From Geobacteraceae bacterium (GTDB taxonomy: Bacteria > Desulfobacterota > Desulfuromonadia > Geobacterales > Geobacteraceae): 5,755 bases of DNA. Below, piece by piece: positions 1 through 5,130 of the stretch. Position numbers and translations under genes: made by a program. Position 1 is the first letter of the stretch. Every line of letters starts with the position of its first letter. The notes below the pieces were generated by a model. It had not been told where the DNA came from. It worked only from the letters and a program-made list of their open reading frames with translations, and ran no database searches. The stretch covers positions 1-5,755 of the forward strand of contig JAAZOO010000115.1 in assembly GCA_012797715.1 (NCBI GenBank), in the 5' to 3' direction.

Positions 1-318
1 CACGGGTATGGCCTTTTCCTTTGGTGCTCGGGCCACGGCCCATGAACCTGGATTCGGCAGTAGGAGGCATCCTTCGTTCGCTCTGATTGCCCTCTTTCCG
101 ATACTCTAAGCTCATTTCGCTACAGACGATACACTCACCCTTCGGTTTCGGACAGTATCGGCTGAGGCCGCTCCATTTCGCTAAGAGCAGCAACGAAATA
201 GGACAGAGTCGCTCTCTACGGATACCTCCACCTGCCGGTTGGAGGCTGATGGGACCTTCCACCCCACATCCGGGGGAATACCCCCTGATTTCTTGACAAA
301 TCCTTCCTGATTTTTTAA
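1..318 (-). ncRNA. Candidate structured RNA (HEARO/OMEGA-like), 3' part off left edge
   Basis: About 300 bases rich in stems on the minus strand. Reading 5' to 3' on that strand: a 5-bp G/C hairpin (285-281 with 276-272, loop UAUU); CCUCCA with UGGAGG (245-240 with 230-225); an 8-bp stem with one G-U pair (199-192 with 182-175, 9-base loop); an 8-bp stem CCGAUACU/AGUAUCGG enclosing 48 bases (161-154 with 105-98); and a GC-rich hairpin at 41-30. Known of the family: HEARO/omega RNAs are about 200-300 nt, lie directly 5' of IscB/IsrB nuclease genes, and carry a guide at the 5' end. The size, the multi-stem layout and a neighbouring ATGA fit this. The minus frame stays open from 322 to the left edge, but its codon use (AGG, GGG, TTA, UGU) looks non-coding. 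The family name is from recall; the structure is seen. No nuclease gene is visible, so the link is untested. Confidence 0.45.
1..318 (-). mobile_element. Possible left end of an IS200/IS605-like (IscB/IsrB) element
   Basis: This call follows from the RNA candidate above and has no independent proof. The minus-strand sequence ATGA at 322-319 sits just before the structured block. My recollection is that HEARO-type elements are found next to ATGA or GTGA. The other element end and the nuclease gene would lie left of the window. No transposase, terminal repeat pair or target duplication can be seen here. Confidence 0.3.
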
Positions 319-319
319 T
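293..319 (+). promoter_or_regulatory. Sigma70-like promoter for the membrane protein gene
   Basis: A perfect -35 TTGACA (293-298) is followed after 15 bases by TTTAAT (314-319), a 5-of-6 match to the -10 box. The spacer is shorter than the ideal 17. Transcription would start near 326, downstream of the ATG at 321, which favours the GTG at 381 as the start. The 8-mer CCTGATTT occurs on both sides of the -35 box (284-291 and 306-313, 22 bp apart) and could be a regulator site. Confidence 0.35.
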
Positions 320-380
320 CATGGATGTGCCGAGAGCGATAGTGCTCAACGGCTATCATCGGACAGAGAAGGTTCCGACA

Positions 381-1361
381 GTGCGTTTGAAGGGCGTACT
401 CCCTGCTATTTTGCTGGTTGCGGCGATGTTCGCAGTCGCGGAGCATATCGGGCAGAAAGAGATAATCTTTCCGGAGATCGCGGCCCTTGCCCTCGGCGCC
501 TGGGTTATGGAGAAGCCTCCATGGGAAAGCCCGCCCCTCCACTTCTGGCTGTCTCCCACCCTGGCGGCCCTGACCGGAATCCTCATCGTGCGTTTTTTTG
601 CGTATTCACCCTTTTTCATGATAACGGCGGCCTTCAGCCTCGTATCTCTTCAATTGAAATGGGCGCGCTCCAGCGTGCTCCCCTCCCTCTCCGCGGCGAT
701 CCTTCCCATCATTACCCATTCCAATAGCTGGTACTATCCCCTGTCCGTCTGTGCTCTATCAGGAGCGATTGCTGTCGGGCACCGCGTGATGAAACTGAAC
801 GATTCCGAAATTATCTCCGCACCTGCAAACACCACTGTTGCCGGAGAAAAGAAACCGTCCGCACTCGACCGCCGGCAATCGGTCCATTGGATAAAACTTC
901 TTGCGGGCATCTCCCTCGTAACAGCGGTCGCCACAGGCTTCGATCTCCTCTACGCGGTAGCCCCGCCCCTCATCGTGGCGTTCGTGGAAGTCTCGAAGCC
1001 GGGAGGAGCCGTGCGCAAAAAGGCCTGGAAAGCCCTGATCCTGCTCGTTCTTGCCGCATTTTCCGGGGTGTTGTGGCTTCGCCTGATCCATTATTCCCTG
1101 CATCTCCCCATCTGGTTTTCTGCCGGCATATCAACGGCAACCGTTTTCCTGTTCTATCACGCCCTGCGCACACCATTTCCGCCCGCGGCAGCAATCGCCC
1201 TGCTGCCGACGATTCTCCCGGAACAGGGTATTCACACCTATCCCTGGCAAGTACTTGCGGGGAGCACGGCGCTCTTCATGCTGAGCAGGGCCTGCTTCGG
1301 GGGCAGCGGATTCGCCTGGGCAAGGGGCGCGGCGGCACAGGCGTATAGAAAGGAAACGTGA
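381..1361 (+). CDS. Polytopic membrane protein with two similar halves, HPP-like
   Basis: Integral inner-membrane protein of 326 residues from this start; substrate unknown. It shows about ten hydrophobic segments and a polar linker near residues 137-170 that splits it in two. The halves look alike. Each has a proline-containing segment followed by a basic or aromatic turn, then a late PSLSAAILPII (first half) or PPAAAIALLPTI (second half) segment ending in a final helix. PPAAAIALLP resembles the HPP-family motif (some HPP proteins are linked to nitrite transport), but the match is loose, so no function is assigned. GTG 381 is chosen because AGAAGG (367-372) lies 8 bases upstream. An in-frame ATG at 321 would add 20 polar residues, has no Shine-Dalgarno, and may lie upstream of the transcript start. 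The stop overlaps a possible small ORF start, and a moaE-like gene follows on the same strand. Confidence 0.75.
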   Translation: MRLKGVLPAILLVAAMFAVAEHIGQKEIIFPEIAALALGAWVMEKPPWESPPLHFWLSPTLAALTGILIVRFFAYSPFFMITAAFSLVSLQLKWARSSVLPSLSAAILPIITHSNSWYYPLSVCALSGAIAVGHRVMKLNDSEIISAPANTTVAGEKKPSALDRRQSVHWIKLLAGISLVTAVATGFDLLYAVAPPLIVAFVEVSKPGGAVRKKAWKALILLVLAAFSGVLWLRLIHYSLHLPIWFSAGISTATVFLFYHALRTPFPPAAAIALLPTILPEQGIHTYPWQVLAGSTALFMLSRACFGGSGFAWARGAAAQAYRKET

Positions 1362-1363
1362 CG

Positions 1364-1588
1364 ATGGATATCCGGACCGCCATGGCAGAAACCGCCAAGA
1401 ATACGTCCCTTCGGGAAGGAATCGGTCTTGGAAATCACTATTCAACGCATAGGCTACTCACCAGGAATCCCTCAACCAAGGGAAAAGGGACGATCCGGGA
1501 CGTTTTTCATCCGGATGCCGTCGGCACGGTGGAGAGATTGGCCGGACCGGCGGAAGGGGTGCTGGACAGAGGCACGCCCGGCGCCTGA
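1364..1588 (+). CDS. Possible small hypothetical protein (74 aa)
   Basis: An ORF starting MDIRTAMAETAK begins 3 bases after the stop of the membrane protein gene. AGGAAA (1351-1356) lies 7 bases before the ATG, and an in-frame GTG at 1358 overlaps that stop codon, so coupled translation is possible. The first 25 codons look like local coding sequence. The rest has no recognisable motif, no membrane segment and a composition (many G, R, T, P) expected of non-coding DNA, and it ends inside a hairpin at 1582-1597. I do not recognise it. It may instead be untranslated moaE leader. Confidence 0.25.
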   Translation: MDIRTAMAETAKNTSLREGIGLGNHYSTHRLLTRNPSTKGKGTIRDVFHPDAVGTVERLAGPAEGVLDRGTPGA

Positions 1589-1597
1589 AATCAGGCG
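1582..1597 (+). other. Perfect hairpin in the moaE leader
   Basis: CGCCTGA (1582-1588) pairs with TCAGGCG (1591-1597). With a realistic four-base loop this is a 6-bp GC-rich stem. No T-run follows, so it is not a standard terminator. It spans the stop codon of the possible small ORF. Confidence 0.4.
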
Positions 1598-1623
1598 TTG
1601 CGATAGACCCCTTACCGGTGATA

Positions 1624-1644
1624 GTGTTGCGAAAATCACAACAC
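1624..1644 (+). promoter_or_regulatory. Hairpin just upstream of the moaE ribosome binding site
   Basis: GTGTTG (1624-1629) pairs with CAACAC (1639-1644) across a 9-base A-rich loop, ending 5 bases before the GGAGG of moaE. An alternative pairing, GTGAT (1618-1622) with ATCAC (1635-1639), excludes the first. Two exclusive stems beside a ribosome binding site could control translation, but no known riboswitch consensus was recognised, including the molybdenum cofactor motif. Confidence 0.3.
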
Positions 1645-1658
1645 CCCATGGAGGACGC

Positions 1659-2054
1659 ATGATCACCGCATACGCAACCGAACAGCCGTTCGACCACCTG
1701 GAACTCTACCGCTCATTCCTGGAGCGGGAAACCGACGCCACCGGCACCGTGGTGCTGCACCACGGCCGCGTCAAACGCCCGGGAAAGCAGGTTCCCGACT
1801 TCTCCACCGTCGAGTTGAAACCGCTCACCGACGACGTCGATCAACGCCTGGCCGCCATAGCCCGGCAGGCTCACGAGAAGTTCAAGCTCAACCAGGCCCT
1901 GGTGGTCCACCGTCTCGGCACCATCGGCGCCTGCGATTCGGTTCTCCTGGCCATCGTTTCCGGCAAGACGAGGGATCGCTGCTTCGAGGCCTGCTCCTGG
2001 ATCGTGGACGAGGTCAAGAAAGAGGAGTTCATTGAACTGATAGAAATTGCTTGA
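1659..2054 (+). CDS. moaE: MoaE-like molybdopterin synthase large subunit, short and divergent
   Basis: A 131-residue MoaE-family protein. Canonical MoaE pairs with thiocarboxylated MoaD and inserts two sulfurs into precursor Z (cPMP) to make molybdopterin in the cytosol. Family features seen: TGTVVLHHGRV (28-38) in the first strand region, VVHRLGTIG (82-90) matching the usual HRIGE stretch, and KTRDRCFEACSWIVDEVK (103-120) matching the region ending in E. coli Lys119. Lys120 fits that lysine and Arg105 fits Arg104. Oddities: the protein ends 11 residues after Lys120, the position of catalytic Lys126 is not lysine, and the Arg39 position appears to be Lys. E. coli MoaE is about 150 residues, so activity may be reduced or changed. 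The start is fixed by GGAGG (1650-1654), 4 bases before the ATG; the frame is open upstream but that stretch looks non-coding. No moaD is visible. Confidence 0.8.
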   Translation: MITAYATEQPFDHLELYRSFLERETDATGTVVLHHGRVKRPGKQVPDFSTVELKPLTDDVDQRLAAIARQAHEKFKLNQALVVHRLGTIGACDSVLLAIVSGKTRDRCFEACSWIVDEVKKEEFIELIEIA

Positions 2055-2072
2055 CGATGCTTCACAAACAGA

Positions 2073-2105
2073 CAAGGGCAGGCATGTCCACCATGCCTGC
2101 CCTTG
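2073..2105. terminator. Bidirectional terminator-like hairpin between convergent genes
   Basis: A perfect 14-bp stem (2073-2086 with 2092-2105) has a 5-base loop. It lies 18 bases after the moaE stop and 22 bases past the mnmH stop on the other strand. On the minus strand it is followed by TCTGTTTGTG, a moderately T-rich tail, so it most likely ends the selenium operon. On the plus strand no T-run follows, so termination of the moaE transcript there is less certain. Confidence 0.75.
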
Positions 2106-2127
2106 CTGTACCCCGTAGCCGGTACCC

Positions 2128-3150
2128 TCAGGATCTTCCTGCCCAGAAGCTTTCCAGCGCCGTTGCCGCCACGGAAAAATCTTCAAGCTCCAGTTCCAGG
2201 TCGGGCGTCCAGGAGCGCTTCCCGTAATAGGTCTTGTCATAGTACTCTTCGATCAATCCCCTGGCAATCCCTTCCACCTCCCACTCCTCAATCCTGCGCT
2301 TCAGTTCGGCATGGCGGACGCCGCCCAGCTTCTTTCCGATCCGTCCAAGCGCCTCCAGCATCTTCTCCTTGTACTCGGGGCGGGCGTATTCGGCGCTAAG
2401 CCTCTTGATCCGGGTTTCCATGGATGCGTGACACCAGACCCTGACGCTCTCCGCCATCCTGTCGTAGAGCCGACCCGGAAGATAATACTTTCCGATACGC
2501 CTGCTTTCCCCCTCCAAAACGATGGGAAGACCCATGGGAAGCCTCCTGAAGGCATCCCAAAGCACTGTTTCGAAATGCTTCTGGGAAAAGTCCTGCCGCA
2601 TGCCGAGGCCGCCGAAGGCGGAGCCCCGGTGGCAGGCCAGCGCTTCCAGGTCGATTGTCGACCACTTTCCCGGGTCCAGTCCGTTGATGAACATGGTCTT
2701 GCCGGTGCCGGTCATCCCGTGCAGGACAATGAGGGGAGAAGGAAAATCACACCGCTCAAAGTATTCCACGACATGATTTCTGAAGGACTTGTATCCTCCG
2801 GAAAGCTGGAGTGCCGGGGTTCCGCACATCTCCACCAGCATGGCCACGGACTGGCTGCGCAGCCCCCCGCGCCAGCAGTAGACAAGGATCGGCCTGCCGG
2901 AGGAATGGGCGAGGATCCGGTCGACAAGGTCATGGAAACGGGAGCAGGTAAGCTCCAGACCCCGCCTGCGGGCCGCGACGGGACCGACCTGCTTGTAGAT
3001 CGTACCGATCTCGGCCCTTTCCTCATTGGACAGGAGAGGGACATTGTACGCGCCGGGGATGTGATCTTCCTGAAATTCGAGGGGCGTCCTCACATCGATC
3101 AGGCAGTGGGTGTCAACAAGGTGAGGGGTAAACTGAATTTTCTCTGGCAT
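2128..3150 (-). CDS. mnmH: tRNA 2-selenouridine synthase (MnmH/SelU)
   Basis: A cytosolic enzyme that replaces sulfur by selenium in 2-thiouridine at tRNA position 34, through a geranylated intermediate, using selenophosphate from SelD. The 340 residues are close to the usual length. Residues 1-130 form a rhodanese domain: LIDVRTPLEFQEDHIPGAYN (17-36), then YCWRGGLRSQS (91-101) with Cys92 at the position of E. coli catalytic Cys97. A P-loop GMTGTGKT (145-152) opens the C-terminal nucleotide-binding domain. DLEALACHRGSAFGG (167-181) and the later LEGESRRIGKYYLP are family signatures. GGAAGAG lies just upstream of the ATG. It is the last gene of the selD-yedF-mnmH set, 78 bases after yedF, and is followed by the terminator hairpin. 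All key residues seem intact. Confidence 0.95.
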   Translation of the reverse strand: MPEKIQFTPHLVDTHCLIDVRTPLEFQEDHIPGAYNVPLLSNEERAEIGTIYKQVGPVAARRRGLELTCSRFHDLVDRILAHSSGRPILVYCWRGGLRSQSVAMLVEMCGTPALQLSGGYKSFRNHVVEYFERCDFPSPLIVLHGMTGTGKTMFINGLDPGKWSTIDLEALACHRGSAFGGLGMRQDFSQKHFETVLWDAFRRLPMGLPIVLEGESRRIGKYYLPGRLYDRMAESVRVWCHASMETRIKRLSAEYARPEYKEKMLEALGRIGKKLGGVRHAELKRRIEEWEVEGIARGLIEEYYDKTYYGKRSWTPDLELELEDFSVAATALESFWAGRS

Positions 3151-3228
3151 CGGAACTCTTCCAAATTCATGGTGTCTCCCAAGGGATCTGCCGCGCTGAA
3201 AGGGATGTTCAAGCGGACATCCGGGGAT

Positions 3229-3840
3229 TCAGACCGTTATGACACTGTCGGCAACCTTCATCCCGGCAACGATATCCATCATGTTCGTTATCTCGCCGAC
3301 CCCCATGGAATCCAGAAGGTGGAAGTAGCCCAGGCAGACTCCGCAAGCAAATATCTCGACTCCGGCCTCAACCAGTTCGCGCAGGACAGGGACCGCATCG
3401 GAACCCTCGGCGGTAAACCGTACCCCTCCGTTGACAAAGATGACCCGCCAGAGGTCCGGACCCATCTCTTTCAGGGTCTTCAGAAAATTGAACATCAGCA
3501 TATCACCCAGACCGTCGTCTCCCTGTCCCAGGTGTTCGCTTGTCACAAGGACCAGAATCCTGCGACGGTCCGCCTCAGGCCTTACTACCGGTTTCTCTGC
3601 CCGCTCCGGCCTGGCGGCCACTTCTCCCTCTCCCAGGACAGCCTCCAGCCGGAAACCGTCTTGGATTTTCTCGCTCAGCACCCGATAGGTGTTGTGCTCG
3701 AGAAAACGGCTGACATTCTGACGAGCCGCCTCGTTGTCAACCAGCACCGTCACCGTTGGGGGAGAAGTCTTTCCGAGCACTTCCCTGACATGCAGCACAG
3801 GCGCCGGGCATACCATGCCTCGGCAATCAATTTCACGCAT
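3229..3840 (-). CDS. yedF: YedF, TusA/DsrE-like selenium metabolism protein
   Basis: A 203-residue protein of the YedF type that co-occurs with selD and selenium-using pathways; its exact reaction is not established. Residues 1-70 are a TusA-like domain with the conserved CPxP motif in DCRGMVCPAPV (5-15; Cys11 at the sulfur-carrier position). The usual lysine after CPxP appears as Arg18. A charged linker rich in Glu/Arg/Pro follows (about 71-90). The C-terminal half is DsrE-like, opening RRRILVLVTSEHLGQGDDGLG and ending with CGVCLGYF and VGEITNMMDIV, both typical of the family. A longer in-frame start at 3909 would overlap selD by 44 bases and add an atypical leader. The ATG at 3840 has GGAAG 8 bases upstream and begins exactly at the domain, so it is preferred, 25 bases after selD. 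It is probably cotranscribed with its neighbours and may pass sulfur or selenium between them. Confidence 0.9.
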   Translation of the reverse strand: MREIDCRGMVCPAPVLHVREVLGKTSPPTVTVLVDNEAARQNVSRFLEHNTYRVLSEKIQDGFRLEAVLGEGEVAARPERAEKPVVRPEADRRRILVLVTSEHLGQGDDGLGDMLMFNFLKTLKEMGPDLWRVIFVNGGVRFTAEGSDAVPVLRELVEAGVEIFACGVCLGYFHLLDSMGVGEITNMMDIVAGMKVADSVITV

Positions 3841-3865
3841 TCTGCCCGCTTCCTTTCCTTGGACG

Positions 3866-4912
3866 TTACTCCACACACATTCTATCTGCCGGCCCTGAAA
3901 CCACTTCACCTACAATTGAGGCGCAACCGATTCCCTCGCTCATCAGTGCGGCGACAAAACGCTCCGCATCCCCGCCCGCAACAGCAAACAGCAATCCGCC
4001 CGATGTCTGGGGATCAAACAGGAGGTCCTGGATACACCGGGGGACACCCGCGCCGAATTCCACAAAAGCCCCCCTGAAATTCCTGTTGTTGTAGGCCCCC
4101 GCCGGGATGAGCCCCATATCGGCATATTCCAAAGCCTCCGGATAGTGAGGCACGTCCGCCGCTTTGACGCGCACGCCGCAACCCGAGTCCACCACCATCT
4201 CAGCCAGATGACCCAGAAACCCGAAGCCGGTTATATCGGTGCACGCATGAACCGGGAAATCATTGGCCACCAGGGCTGCCGCCCGGTTCAGGGCAGACAT
4301 GTTTCGCGTTACACTCTCCGTCAAATCCCGGGAGGCAAGCCCTGCTTTGATGGCCGTGGTCACGATTCCGGTGCCAAGCGGCTTGGTAAGAACAAGGCGA
4401 TCGCCGCATACCAGGTTCTTCTTCGTCAGGATACGGGCAGGATGGATAAAACCGGTCACCGAAAGGCCGTACTTAAGCTCGCTATCCTCAACGGTATGCC
4501 CGCCGACCAGGACTACTCCTGCCTCGCGCATCTTGTCGAGGCCTCCTTCAATAATCTTGCGAAGAATCGAAATATGGAGAGTCCTGGCCGGAAAAGCCAC
4601 CACGTTCATCGCTGTTTTGGGAGTCCCTCCCATGGCATAGATGTCGCTCAGTGCATTGGCAGCGGCAATCTGGCCGAAATGGTAGGGATCATCGACCATG
4701 GGCGGAAAGAAATCTATGGTCTGAACTAAAGCCAAATCCTCGTTAATCCGGTAAACACCTGCATCGTCGGCACGATCGAGCCCGACGAGAAGGTTCGGAT
4801 CGACGGGAAGATCAAGACCGCAGAGTGCCCTGTCCAGATCGCCGGGAGCAAGCTTTGCGGCGCATCCCGCTCCCTTTACGGTCGTTGTAAGTCGTACTGG
4901 CTGGTCAATCAT
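3866..4912 (-). CDS. selD: Selenide, water dikinase (selenophosphate synthetase)
   Basis: Makes selenophosphate from selenide and ATP, releasing AMP and phosphate. Selenophosphate is the selenium donor for MnmH here and for selenocysteine where that pathway exists. From this start it is 348 residues (E. coli 347). KGAGCAAK (13-20) holds the catalytic pair Cys17 and Lys20 at the same numbers as in E. coli, which supports the chosen start. Further family signatures are QTIDFFPPMVDDPYHFGQIAAANALSD in pieces, VLVGGHTVED, ITGFGFLGHL and FDPQTSGGLL. The ATG at 4912 has GGGAG 6 bases upstream. An in-frame ATG at 4942 has no ribosome binding site and adds 10 residues. The active-site residue is encoded by TGC, so this is the cysteine form, not a selenoprotein. 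It is the first gene of a three-gene selenium operon and is divergent from the flavoprotein gene. Confidence 0.96.
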   Translation of the reverse strand: MIDQPVRLTTTVKGAGCAAKLAPGDLDRALCGLDLPVDPNLLVGLDRADDAGVYRINEDLALVQTIDFFPPMVDDPYHFGQIAAANALSDIYAMGGTPKTAMNVVAFPARTLHISILRKIIEGGLDKMREAGVVLVGGHTVEDSELKYGLSVTGFIHPARILTKKNLVCGDRLVLTKPLGTGIVTTAIKAGLASRDLTESVTRNMSALNRAAALVANDFPVHACTDITGFGFLGHLAEMVVDSGCGVRVKAADVPHYPEALEYADMGLIPAGAYNNRNFRGAFVEFGAGVPRCIQDLLFDPQTSGGLLFAVAGGDAERFVAALMSEGIGCASIVGEVVSGPADRMCVE

Positions 4913-4954
4913 ATCCGACTCCCGGTTCAAATGTATGAGCATGTAATGGGGAGC

Positions 4955-4960
4955 TTTATA
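4955..4960 (-). promoter_or_regulatory. Possible -10 box for the selD operon
   Basis: On the minus strand, TATAAA lies 42 bases upstream of the selD ATG. Transcription from here would begin near 4948, giving a leader of about 36 bases. No convincing -35 box is found at the right distance (AGCGGG or AAGCGG), so this is weak or needs an activator. Confidence 0.25.
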
Positions 4961-5031
4961 CTTACCAGATTTCAGTCCCCGCTTCCATATGTTTCGGCTG
5001 ACTCATCCGGTACGAAAACCCAGATTGCCGG

Positions 5032-5060
5032 TTGACATGTTTTGTATTTATATATATAAA
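5032..5060 (+). promoter_or_regulatory. Strong sigma70-like promoter of the flavoprotein gene
   Basis: TTGACA (5032-5037) and TATAAA (5055-5060) are separated by exactly 17 bases, with a very AT-rich spacer in a GC-rich region. The start of transcription is expected near 5067, giving a leader of about 64 bases before the ATG at 5131. A small hairpin, TACCC/GGGTA (5086-5090 with 5098-5102), lies in the leader. Confidence 0.7.
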
Positions 5061-5064
5061 ACAT
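5037..5064. promoter_or_regulatory. 28-bp palindromic operator across the promoter
   Basis: The two 14-base half-sites, ATGTTTTGTATTTA and (reverse complement of the right half) ATGTTTTATATATA, agree at 12 of 14 positions. The outer arms ATGTTTT/AAAACAT are perfect, and a perfect 14-base TTTATATATATAAA lies within. The palindrome covers the promoter spacer and the whole -10 box, the classic place for a repressor. The binding protein is unknown. It does not match the ModE consensus as I recall it. Confidence 0.6.
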
Positions 5065-5130
5065 CACATATAACTTCACTGGCACTACCCATCCGTTGGG
5101 TACATTTCCATGGTACGGAGGATACCAACC

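Noticed and set aside
272..294. GGGGG/CCCCC hairpin followed by TGATTTCTT as a plus-strand terminator
   Set aside because: The stem is short, the T-run is broken and no plus-strand gene precedes it. It fits better as a stem of the minus-strand RNA.
87..296. A 69-codon plus-strand ORF
   Set aside because: No ribosome binding site, no domain, and it lies within the hairpin-rich block.
1..322. A minus-strand reading frame open from 322 to the left edge, as a possible protein N-terminus
   Set aside because: No ribosome binding site at any ATG (322, 115, 70, 43), unusual codons, no recognisable domain, and strong stem-loop structure. It is kept only as background to the RNA candidate.
1474..1495. 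The peptide PSTKGKG is encoded both here and on the minus strand near 5-31, suggesting a repeat
   Set aside because: The DNA match is only a short A/G-rich stretch and does not extend on either side; most likely chance.
1428..1658. An N-terminal extension of the MoaE-like protein from an ATG at 1428
   Set aside because: The 77 extra residues are Arg/Pro-rich without family similarity, and GGAGG before the ATG at 1659 gives the normal MoaE start.
3203..3222. Hairpin GGATGT/ACATCC in the yedF-mnmH gap
   Set aside because: Six pairs with an 8-base loop and no T-run; too weak to call a terminator or attenuator.
2311..4077. A 588-codon plus-strand open frame antisense to mnmH, yedF and selD
   Set aside because: It runs opposite three clearly recognised genes. 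Its translation has no recognisable domain and is explained by GC-rich codon bias on the other strand.
5037..5064. ModE (molybdate regulator) site, given the same 28-bp size
   Set aside because: The arms ATGTTTT do not match the ModE ATCGnTATATA type of arm beyond general AT-richness.
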